NCBI GenBank assembly: GCA_002508315.1
Contig: DAHE01000032.1
Location: forward strand, 30,842 to 37,936
DNA: 7,095 nt
From: Thermocladium sp. UBA166
Lineage (GTDB): Archaea > Thermoproteota > Thermoprotei > Thermoproteales > Thermocladiaceae
Reading direction: 5' to 3'
Shown: piece after piece, positions 1-5,115 of the stretch
Position numbering within the stretch: position 1 is the stretch's first letter
How the letters are laid out: the number at the start of each line of letters is the position of its first letter
Translations under genes and position numbers: made by a program
The notes under the pieces: model-generated
Told to the model about the DNA's origin: nothing
What the model saw: only the letters and a program-made list of their open reading frames with translations
The model's database searches: none

Positions 1-120
1 CGACGTAGCGATTAACTGCTCGATCCAAGCCGCGTGGTTAGGATGAACAATGCAGGCATTCCGGGAGCCATCGGTGTAAGGCGGTTGAGCCCGGCGAGGC
101 GGGGGGTTGATTATCTCAAG
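1..120. other. Left-edge stretch without a supported gene
   Basis: I see no convincing gene here. On the plus strand, frame 2 is open for 14 codons from the window edge to a TGA at 44-46 and could be the tail of a truncated upstream gene. On the minus strand an ORF opens with ATG at 141-139 and runs off the edge (about 47 codons), but its start overlaps the A/T-rich tRNA promoter and its composition is not persuasive. Neither has a recognisable motif. The segment 78-117 is GC-rich and could belong to intergenic RNA, but I find no C/D boxes or other RNA signature. Confidence 0.3.
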
Positions 121-136
121 GATAAAAATTAAAAAC
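121..136 (+). promoter_or_regulatory. Probable TATA-box promoter of the tRNA gene
   Basis: An A/T-only run from 122 (ATAAAAATTAAAAA) stands out in GC-rich surroundings and lies about 26-40 nt upstream of the first base of the tRNA at 162. That is the usual distance of an archaeal TATA box from a transcription start close to the tRNA 5' end. The assignment rests on position and composition only. Confidence 0.6.
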
Positions 137-161
137 CGCATTCCCCATTCTCACGCTTGAG

Positions 162-252
162 GCGGAGGTAGCTCAGCCTGGTGGAGCGATCGGCTCATAA
201 CCGATGCGCGAATGCGCGGGAGAAGCCCCGGGTTCAAATCCCGGCCTCCGCA
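162..252 (+). tRNA. tRNA with anticodon CAT (elongator Met or Ile2), interrupted in the variable loop
   Basis: A full cloverleaf can be drawn. The acceptor stem is GCGGAGG (162-168) with CCTCCGC (245-251), and the discriminator is A252. The D stem is GCTC (171-174) with GAGC (184-187). The anticodon stem is ATCGG (189-193) with CCGAT (201-205) around the seven-base loop CTCATAA, giving anticodon CAT at 196-198. The T stem is CCGGG (228-232) with CCCGG (240-244) and loop TTCAAAT. CCA is not encoded. The stretch between anticodon and T stems is 22 nt, far above the 5 expected for this class I tRNA, and is best explained by a 17-nt intron at 206-222. The first pair is G-C and the anticodon stem lacks three G-C pairs, so it is not the initiator. 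Elongator tRNA-Met and tRNA-Ile2 (C34 modified to agmatidine in archaea) cannot be separated from sequence alone. Confidence 0.92.
206..222 (+). other. Putative 17-nt non-canonical tRNA intron (position 43/44)
   Basis: Removing 206-222 leaves a five-base variable loop AAGCC (223-227) that restores the expected tertiary partners: A44 opposite G26 (G188), G46 near the C13-G22 pair, and C48 opposite G15 (G176). The unspliced RNA can form a relaxed bulge-helix-bulge. CCG (201-203) pairs with CGG (217-219). The 5' bulge is A204-T205-G206, the inner hairpin is CGC/GCG (207-209 with 214-216) around GAAT, and the 3' bulge is A221-G222-A223. One of the four central pairs (A200-G220) is a mismatch, so this is a relaxed motif. 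Introns at unusual tRNA positions are known to be frequent in Thermoproteales. The exact splice points are inferred. Confidence 0.65.
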
Positions 253-263
253 TCAATACTAAT

Positions 264-272
264 GCTTAAATT
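264..272 (+). promoter_or_regulatory. Possible TATA box of the C/D box sRNA
   Basis: CTTAAATT at 265-272 lies about 20-25 nt upstream of the predicted 5' end of the sRNA near 289-293. It could drive the sRNA independently of the tRNA. Read-through from the tRNA promoter is the alternative, because only 36 nt separate the two RNA genes and no T-run terminator lies between them. Confidence 0.35.
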
Positions 273-288
273 CGCCCACGCAATCCGC

Positions 289-350
289 GATTCAAGTGAT
301 GATGGGTATCAAATCTGAATGTGATGATCTCACGACGACCTGAGCAAATC
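289..350 (+). ncRNA. C/D box methylation-guide sRNA (dual guide)
   Basis: All four boxes are perfect and in order: C box GTGATGA (296-302), D' box CTGA (315-318), C' box GTGATGA (321-327) and D box CTGA (340-343). Both guide spacers are exactly 12 nt (303-314 and 328-339), the regular spacing of archaeal C/D sRNPs built on L7Ae, Nop5 and fibrillarin. GATT (289-292) and AATC (347-350) can form a short terminal stem. The D guide (328-339) is complementary over 10 contiguous bases to the conserved 23S rRNA stretch CGUCGUGAGA in helix 93. By the rule of the fifth base from box D, the predicted 2'-O-methylated base is the U corresponding to E. coli U2593. The D' guide has no perfect target that I recognise; its best fit is the 16S 790 region with one mismatch. 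The ends of the transcript are approximate. Confidence 0.9.
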
Positions 351-494
351 ATTCATGCATGGAGTGGCACCTCATTCGATGCTCCCCGGCACCTCGCTGC
401 CCCCGCACGTTAATCGCGCGAAGCCGCTGGGCGGGGATGGAGAGTACGCGGAAGGCCGTGCCTCAGGCAGGAATATAGGCTTGGCCGGGAAGGC
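351..494. other. GC-rich intergenic stretch with folding potential
   Basis: There is no recognisable gene between the sRNA and the stop of the minus-strand gene. The stretch is visibly GC-richer than its neighbours and can be folded: CCCGGC (385-390) with GCCGGG (484-489) closes a domain containing CCCCGC (401-406) with GCGGGG (431-436) and a small hairpin TGCC-TCA-GGCA (459-469). A 47-codon plus-strand ORF (ATG 355 to TAG 496-498) also spans it, but its use of CGC and CGT differs from neighbouring genes and nothing about it is familiar. It could be an undescribed structured RNA, a small ORF, or the 3' untranslated region of the minus-strand gene. Confidence 0.3.
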
Positions 495-1352
495 TTAGAT
501 TAACTGGGAATCCCCTTGACTTGGCACTCTAATCCTGTCCTCCGCCTCGCGTGTCTTTTCGTATATTATATAGATAGCGAAGCCATCCCCACCGCCCGGG
601 GGCCCTATGACCACCTCATTGCCCCTTCTATATATTGAGATCACCTTCAGCGGGTCCTTGACTTGCACGGGCTCGCTTGATCCTATTATCCTTATATCCA
701 TGCCTCCCCTCCTCACCAGGAACTTATCGCTCTTGCCCATATACAGCATGTTTATTCCAATGGTTATTGGATTTATCGTGGACACGTTTATTAATTGCAT
801 CTTGGATTTGGCAATGTCTATGTATGGCTTCACCAAGTCGTTATCCATGGTTAGATCGGCCACTATGGATAGTGCGCCGTTGGCGTTGTATATTCCATCC
901 ACCAACCTAGAGAACTTGTCGAGGGGGTAATTGGTTAATAGGTCCAGAGCGCACGTGCACTTCGTGTACTCCAGTAACTCCCGCGGGACGCTGGGGGTGT
1001 AGAGAACCACCGTGGAGCCCCTTATTATGCGGTACATCTTGAACGTCATGTTGGAGAGCGTGCCTATGCCTATATCTATGACGTAGACGCCCTTCTTCAC
1101 CGGGGCCTCCGGCAACACGTCTATTAAGTTCTTGAACAGCAGCCTATACTTGTGGTACCTACCCTCCTCAAGCTCCAGAACGGCCTCCACCAATTCCTTG
1201 GCTCTCAGCTCCATTATAGCGTTCCTGGCCGATCTCTGGCTAAGCCCCGTGTTGCGGACTATGTCCTTGAACGTGACGTACTGTTTGCCGTTTATTAAGT
1301 GCTCGTACTCCAAGTAGCTCAACACTATCCTACCGGACGGGGATAGGTCCAT
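495..1352 (-). CDS. Winged-helix DNA-binding protein with a divergent tetrapyrrole-methylase-like domain
   Basis: The product has 285 residues. Residues 1-75 read as a winged helix-turn-helix: the helix-turn-helix is around TFKDIVRNTGLSQRSARNAI (27-46), followed by a predicted wing ending near YHKYRL (66-71). From residue 88 a separate alpha/beta domain starts with VYVIDIGIGTLSNMTFKMYR (89-108) and continues with STVVLYTPSV. This resembles the beta1-GxGxG-alpha opening of the CbiF/DphB SAM-dependent methylase superfamily. The later GDP-type motif of active members appears as ADLTMDND, so the catalytic and SAM site looks eroded and a ligand-sensing or regulatory role is more likely than methylation. 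The fold assignment is by eye and tentative. The start at 1352 is supported by a perfect Shine-Dalgarno sequence. The gene lies 91 nt downstream of the KaiC-like gene on the same strand and may be its partner. I infer an intracellular transcription regulator; its target is unknown. Confidence 0.8.
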   Translation of the reverse strand: MDLSPSGRIVLSYLEYEHLINGKQYVTFKDIVRNTGLSQRSARNAIMELRAKELVEAVLELEEGRYHKYRLLFKNLIDVLPEAPVKKGVYVIDIGIGTLSNMTFKMYRIIRGSTVVLYTPSVPRELLEYTKCTCALDLLTNYPLDKFSRLVDGIYNANGALSIVADLTMDNDLVKPYIDIAKSKMQLINVSTINPITIGINMLYMGKSDKFLVRRGGMDIRIIGSSEPVQVKDPLKVISIYRRGNEVVIGPPGGGDGFAIYIIYEKTREAEDRIRVPSQGDSQLI

Positions 1353-1355
1353 CCA

Positions 1356-1364
1356 ATCACCTCC
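1356..1364 (-). promoter_or_regulatory. Strong Shine-Dalgarno sequence fixing the wHTH start
   Basis: On the minus strand GGAGGTGAT lies three bases before the ATG. It is fully complementary to the usual archaeal 16S 3' end (ATCACCTCC). It supports the ATG at 1352 and implies a leadered mRNA, unlike EF-2 and the topoisomerase gene here. In Crenarchaeota such sites are typical of genes inside operons. Confidence 0.75.
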
Positions 1365-1401
1365 TCAAAGTCCTCCACGCGGGATTGATGGCCGGGGAGG
1401 G

Positions 1402-1409
1402 GTATAAAC
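1402..1409 (-). promoter_or_regulatory. Possible TATA box between the KaiC-like and wHTH genes
   Basis: GTTTATAC on the minus strand lies about 50 nt before the wHTH ATG, which would place a start near 1378 and give a 25-nt leader containing the Shine-Dalgarno sequence. It could give the wHTH gene its own transcript in addition to read-through from the KaiC-like gene. Confidence 0.45.
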
Positions 1410-1443
1410 ATTTCCATCTAATTCGCGGGAGGGGATCGCGGGC

Positions 1444-2235
1444 CTAGGGGGTGTAAGACGATAAGTACGGCAGGTATAGATTGTTCAATTTATCTTTAAC
1501 CACTACCCCTATCTTGGGTTGTATCTCCATTTCATAAATGGAGGGCTGAACCCCCTGCCACCTCATTTTCCTAACGAATAGGTACCGCTTGAACGAGCCA
1601 TCATTGGATTTAGCTATGCCCAGCACGAATACGCCGGCCGCCAGGAACTCCTCCACGCCGTACCTGGAAATCGCCTGCGAGCCCGTGGGCACCTCCGTGG
1701 TTATTATCGTAGTGGCGCCTACGTCCCTCTCAATGCCCATCACCAACGTCCTTATGTACTCCCTCAGCACCTGCACGTCCTTCTCCAGAGTGACCAGGGG
1801 CGCTATTGGATCTATCACTATCCTCTGGGCCTCCACGGAGTTGGCGTAATCGGCTATGGCTTGAACCATGGATTTAGCCACGGTGACCGGATCCTTCTCC
1901 CTTATCGTCTCTATCAAATCCATCTCCGGCACCAATATCTGGAAATAGCCTTGCTGCATCAATGGCTCCAGATCCCAGCCGAACCTCTTGGTTCCATTAA
2001 TGAACTGCTCATAGGTTTCATCAACGGATACGTATATCGCCGGCTCGCCGTACCTCATTATTCCATTCAATATGAATGACAATGCCATCAAGGTCTTGCC
2101 GACGCCTGTCTCCCCCGTCACCAGATACGTCCTGCCCCTTATGAAGCCGCCGTTGAGGGCCTCATCAAGCCCAGGTATCCCGGTGGGCACCAAGTCGTAA
2201 TACAGATTAACGCCCTGCTGTGCATTATATGACAC
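1444..2235 (-). CDS. Single-domain KaiC/RadA-like RecA-superfamily ATPase
   Basis: The product has 263 residues, the size of an archaeal single-domain KaiC-like protein. The N-terminal TGIPGLDEALNGGFIRG (18-34) is the family signature. Walker A is GETGVGKT (41-48). VSVDE (69-73) ends in an acidic pair at the place of the catalytic tandem glutamates of KaiC. RIVID (138-142) is Walker B, and ISRYGVEEFLAAGVFVLG (189-206) is a conserved stretch before the C-terminal strands. Proteins of this group bind and hydrolyse ATP, and some form hexamers. Roles proposed for archaeal relatives include signalling, control of motility (ArlH-like) and recombination mediation (aRadC-like); the sequence does not decide among these. 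The start is GTG (2235-2233) with no Shine-Dalgarno sequence; the first family motif begins at residue 18, so the start is plausible. It is divergent from EF-2 and upstream of the wHTH gene. Confidence 0.9.
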   Translation of the reverse strand: MSYNAQQGVNLYYDLVPTGIPGLDEALNGGFIRGRTYLVTGETGVGKTLMALSFILNGIMRYGEPAIYVSVDETYEQFINGTKRFGWDLEPLMQQGYFQILVPEMDLIETIREKDPVTVAKSMVQAIADYANSVEAQRIVIDPIAPLVTLEKDVQVLREYIRTLVMGIERDVGATTIITTEVPTGSQAISRYGVEEFLAAGVFVLGIAKSNDGSFKRYLFVRKMRWQGVQPSIYEMEIQPKIGVVVKDKLNNLYLPYLSSYTP

Positions 2236-2265
2236 ACAACATCGCCGCTCGTTTAATCCAGGCTA

Positions 2266-2273
2266 TGTTTAAG
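2266..2273 (-). promoter_or_regulatory. Probable TATA box of the KaiC-like gene
   Basis: CTTAAACA on the minus strand is centred about 34 nt upstream of the GTG start, giving a very short leader. A second candidate, ATTAAAC (2251-2257), is closer and would make the message leaderless or start inside the gene. The first fits the usual spacing better. Confidence 0.45.
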
Positions 2274-2286
2274 AACTTATCGGGCG

Positions 2287-2313
2287 ATCAACTCGCCGGC
2301 GTCGTGAGTCGAT
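2287..2313. repeat. Imperfect inverted repeat between divergent promoters (candidate operator)
   Basis: ATCAACTC (2287-2294) and GAGTCGAT (2306-2313) are inverted copies with one mismatch in eight, separated by 11 bp. The left arm overlaps a perfect 5-bp hairpin, GGCGA (2283-2287) with TCGCC (2293-2297). The dyad sits between the KaiC-like and EF-2 TATA boxes, where a regulator could touch both. No protein assignment is possible, and chance is not excluded. Confidence 0.25.
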
Positions 2314-2359
2314 GGATTGCAGTTATTTTCAATTATAAGAGGGAAAAACCAACCTAAAA

Positions 2360-2368
2360 TTATTTAAA
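2360..2368 (+). promoter_or_regulatory. Probable TATA box of the EF-2 gene
   Basis: TTATTTAAA is preceded by an A-rich stretch (ACCTAAAA, 2352-2359) that could serve as a BRE. It lies about 37 nt upstream of the EF-2 ATG, which predicts a leader of roughly 10 nt. A second A/T-rich stretch, GTTTTAATT (2375-2383), would suit a leaderless start. No Shine-Dalgarno sequence precedes the ATG. Confidence 0.55.
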
Positions 2369-2401
2369 GCGGATGTTTTAATTGGATTTCAGGATTTACA
2401 A

Positions 2402-4618
2402 ATGTCAGTTCGTGTAATAGAAAAGAAAATGGAAGATGTGATGGAGATAATGCGCCACCCCGATCAGGTAAGGAACGTGGGGACTCTGGCGCATGTCGAC
2501 CACGGCAAAACGACTACATCGGACTCCCTATTGATGGGGGCGGGCCTCCTCAGCCCCAAGGTGGCGGGGAAGGCGCTCGCGCTGGATTACGTGGAAATAG
2601 AGCAATTGAGGCAGATGACCGTTAAGGCCGCCAACATAAGCTTGTACTTCGAGTACGGCGGGAAGCCCTACCTGATAAACTTCATAGACACGCCGGGCCA
2701 CGTGGACTTCACCGGCCACGTCACTAGGTCCCTAAGGGTAATGGATGGGGCGCTGGTGGTGGTGGACTCCGTGGAGGGAGTCATGACTCAGACGGAGACC
2801 GTGGTCAGGCAAGCCATGGAGGAATTAGTGAGGCCAGTCCTCTTCATAAATAAAATAGATCGATTAATCAAGGAGCTCAGGCTTTCCCCGAACGAGATAA
2901 TGCAGAGGATAGTATCCATAGTGAAGGACTTCAACGGCTTGATAGACATGTATGCCCCGCCCGAGTTCAAGGATAAATGGAAGATAAGCGTGGACAAGGG
3001 GCAGGTCGCCCTTGGCTCCGCGCTGGCGAAGTGGGGAATAACGATACCCATGGCAGCCAAGGCCGGGATAAAGTTCAGCAACATAATAGACGCGTATGAG
3101 AAGGACGCCGTGGGCGAGCTGGCCCAGGAATTTCCGCTGCACGTGACGCTGCTCACAATGCTAATAGAGCACACGCCGCCCCCCAACGTGGCCCAGAGGT
3201 ATAGGATACCGAAGATTTGGAAGGGCGACTTGAACTCGGACATAGGCAAGGCGCTGCTGGAGGCCGACCCGAATGGGCCGACCATCATAGCGGTCAGCAA
3301 GGTAAACAAGGACCCGCACGCCGGCCTCATAGCGACGGGGAGGGTGTTCAGCGGCACCATCCATGAAGGCGATGAGTTATTCGTGCTGGGAACCAAGGTG
3401 CAGAAGAGGATACTGCAGACGTACCTCTACATGGGTCCCAACAGGGTCATAGTGCCGGCAGTCAGCGCGGGCAACATAGTGGCGCTGCTGGGGATAGATG
3501 AGGCGAGGGCCGGCGACACGATAGTCGCGCCCCAGATAAAGGAGGTACCCCCATTCGAGAAGCTGAGGTACATAAGCGAGCCGGTGGTGACCGTCGCAAT
3601 AGAGCCCAAGAATCCCAACGACTTGGCCAAGATAGTGGAGGCGCTCCGGGACCTGGTGATAGAGGACCCCACCCTAAGCCTGAAGATAGATGAGGAGACG
3701 GGGCAAGTGCTGCTCAGCGGAGTGGGCACGCTTCACCTGGAGATAGCCACGTGGATGTTGAAGGAAAGGACTAAGCTGGACTTCGTCGTGTCCCAGCCGT
3801 TGGTCAGGTTTAGGGAAACCGTTAGGGTAAAGTCCCAAGTATTCGAGGGGAAGTCCCCCAACAAGCACAATAAGCTATACATAAGCGTGGAGCCCCTGGA
3901 TGAGACGACCATAGGGCTGGTCCAGATGGGGGACGTCGTGGAGGATATGGATGCTAAGGAGAGGGCCAGGGTACTTCGCGACAAGGCGGGCTGGGACGCG
4001 GATGAGGCCAGGGGCATTTGGGCCATAGATGAGACCTACGTCAATATATTGATAGACAAGACCTCCGGAATACAGCATCTCAGGGAGATAAAGGACTACA
4101 TAGTCCAGGGATTCAGGTGGTCGACCGGGGCCGGCCCATTAGCACAGGAGCCGGTTAGGGGGGTTAAGGTGATCCTCCACGACGCCACTATACACGAGGA
4201 TCCAGCGCATAGGGGGCCTGCCCAGATAATGCCAGCCGCCAAGAACGCCATGTTCGCCGCCATGATATCGGCAAAGCCCACGCTGCTGGAGCCGCTCCTA
4301 CTGTTGGAGGCCAAGACCACCAGCGAGAACATAGGGCCAGTGACCAGCGTGATAACCAGGCACAGGGGAAGGATAATAGACGTGTCGCAGAGCGAGTACA
4401 TGGTAACGGTGAAGGGCGAGATACCCGTCATAGAGTCATTCAACTTAAGCGATGAGTTGAGAAGCGCTGCGTCGGGGAGAGTGTTCTGGAGCCTCCAGTT
4501 CAGCAGGTGGGCCCCGGTGCCGGAGAGCATTTTAACTGATCTAGTCATGAAGGTCAGGGAGAGGAAGGGATTGCCGAAGGAGATGCCGAAGGTCGAGGAT
4601 TACATAAACGCTCTATGA
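2402..4618 (+). CDS. fusA: Translation elongation factor 2 (aEF-2)
   Basis: EF-2 is the GTPase that moves tRNA and mRNA through the ribosome after peptide-bond formation. The 738 residues match the usual archaeal length (about 735). The G domain shows AHVDHGKT (30-37, G1), DTPGH (96-100, G3) and NKID (150-153, G4). Domain II begins near 291 (GPTIIAVSKVNKDPHAGL), domain III near 389 (YISEPVVTVAIEPKNP), domain IV carries the tip loop HEDPAHRGPAQI, and domain V begins near 625. His603 in AHRGPAQ is the expected diphthamide site. Switch I reads LRQMTVKAANIS (69-80), where most EF-G/EF-2 proteins have RGIT. My recollection is that Pyrobaculum EF-2 shares this change, so it is probably lineage-specific. 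The ATG at 2402 is the first in frame after the TATA box, and the N-terminal extension length fits the family. The gene is probably monocistronic and divergent from the KaiC-like gene. Confidence 0.98.
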   Translation: MSVRVIEKKMEDVMEIMRHPDQVRNVGTLAHVDHGKTTTSDSLLMGAGLLSPKVAGKALALDYVEIEQLRQMTVKAANISLYFEYGGKPYLINFIDTPGHVDFTGHVTRSLRVMDGALVVVDSVEGVMTQTETVVRQAMEELVRPVLFINKIDRLIKELRLSPNEIMQRIVSIVKDFNGLIDMYAPPEFKDKWKISVDKGQVALGSALAKWGITIPMAAKAGIKFSNIIDAYEKDAVGELAQEFPLHVTLLTMLIEHTPPPNVAQRYRIPKIWKGDLNSDIGKALLEADPNGPTIIAVSKVNKDPHAGLIATGRVFSGTIHEGDELFVLGTKVQKRILQTYLYMGPNRVIVPAVSAGNIVALLGIDEARAGDTIVAPQIKEVPPFEKLRYISEPVVTVAIEPKNPNDLAKIVEALRDLVIEDPTLSLKIDEETGQVLLSGVGTLHLEIATWMLKERTKLDFVVSQPLVRFRETVRVKSQVFEGKSPNKHNKLYISVEPLDETTIGLVQMGDVVEDMDAKERARVLRDKAGWDADEARGIWAIDETYVNILIDKTSGIQHLREIKDYIVQGFRWSTGAGPLAQEPVRGVKVILHDATIHEDPAHRGPAQIMPAAKNAMFAAMISAKPTLLEPLLLLEAKTTSENIGPVTSVITRHRGRIIDVSQSEYMVTVKGEIPVIESFNLSDELRSAASGRVFWSLQFSRWAPVPESILTDLVMKVRERKGLPKEMPKVEDYINAL

Positions 4619-4654
4619 GCGGGAGCCGCGGTCTCAGGGGGAGCCTCAAAAAGG

Positions 4655-4663
4655 AATTTAAAA
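4655..4663 (+). promoter_or_regulatory. Probable TATA box of the small unknown gene
   Basis: AATTTAAAA lies after a run of A and about 37 nt upstream of the ATG at 4697, with a second A/T-rich stretch (TTAATTAA, 4665-4672) behind it. Either could direct a leaderless or short-leader transcript. It separates the downstream gene from EF-2 transcription. Confidence 0.5.
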
Positions 4664-4696
4664 CTTAATTAACTGATCCCTCAAGTACTCCCCGTG

Positions 4697-5077
4697 ATGG
4701 ATGATCCAGGCAGTTTGATCTCGCGCGTCGTGAAGGAGGTAAACGAGCACTGCGGCGATAAGGTAAGGCTGAGGGCGTTGATGGAGGAATTATTCAATGA
4801 ATTGCAGGACTTACTAATAGACATGGGGGATCTAGGCCTCAACTCCGAATTATTCAAGGCTTACCTGGCGGCCTACGCAGTGGTTGGGAGAGCCATCGGT
4901 GATTTCCCCCCGCCCACCCAGGACTCGCTCACGGATGACGTGCTGCGATTAATCCACGGCGCCGAGGCGCAGGGATTGGAGCAGTACGATGTGTCCGCCG
5001 TGGTGAGGGACATGCTGGGCAGGATAAGGTGCAGCGATTCGCCGTCGCCCATCAAAGCTGGCCCAGGCGATGCCTGA
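4697..5077 (+). CDS. Small acidic helical protein of unknown function
   Basis: I do not recognise this family. The product has 126 residues from ATG 4697, or 127 if the adjoining GTG at 4694 is used; ATG is preferred because the two are adjacent and neither has a Shine-Dalgarno sequence. The sequence is rich in Leu, Asp, Glu and Ala and reads as mostly helical, for example LRALMEELFNELQDLLIDMG and SELFKAYLAAYAVVGRAIGD. A Pro-rich turn (DFPPPTQDS) separates two helical halves, and the tail (SPSPIKAGPGDA) is probably disordered. There is no signal peptide, membrane segment or zinc motif; Cys appears only twice. Codon choice (AGG, ATA and GC-ending codons) resembles its neighbours, and the A/T-rich promoter supports expression. 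It follows EF-2 by 78 nt and converges on the topoisomerase gene with a 38-nt gap. No function can be stated. Confidence 0.7.
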   Translation: MDDPGSLISRVVKEVNEHCGDKVRLRALMEELFNELQDLLIDMGDLGLNSELFKAYLAAYAVVGRAIGDFPPPTQDSLTDDVLRLIHGAEAQGLEQYDVSAVVRDMLGRIRCSDSPSPIKAGPGDA

Positions 5078-5115
5078 AATTCGCCTGATCTAAGGGAGCG
5101 ACGAGCCCCAGAGAA

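Noticed and set aside
2..46. Plus-strand 14-codon frame ending in TGA, possibly the tail of an upstream gene
   Set aside because: Too short to distinguish from a chance open frame; mentioned only as a possibility in the left-edge entry.
1..141. Minus-strand ORF starting at 141 and running off the window (about 47 codons)
   Set aside because: Its start lies across the A/T-rich promoter of the tRNA, it has no Shine-Dalgarno sequence or familiar motif, and the window edge prevents any length check.
206..227. Reading the tRNA as a class II (Leu/Ser) tRNA with a long variable arm
   Set aside because: The anticodon is CAT, the D arm is of class I type, and removing 17 nt restores every class I tertiary position.
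299..343. Short ORF of 14 codons starting with ATG ATG inside the C/D sRNA
   Set aside because: The start and stop fall within the C and D boxes themselves; the RNA explanation accounts for every conserved element.
355..498. 47-codon plus-strand ORF
   Set aside because: Codon use (CGC, CGT) differs from neighbouring genes, no promoter or ribosome site is evident, and there is no recognisable motif. Kept only as a possibility in the intergenic entry.
2788..3396. 202-codon minus-strand ORF opposite EF-2
   Set aside because: Antisense shadow of a strongly conserved gene in GC-rich sequence; low-complexity Ser-rich translation with no motif.
4621..4645. Repeated GGGAGCC downstream of EF-2 as a terminator hairpin
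   Set aside because: The copies are direct, not inverted, and no T-run follows.
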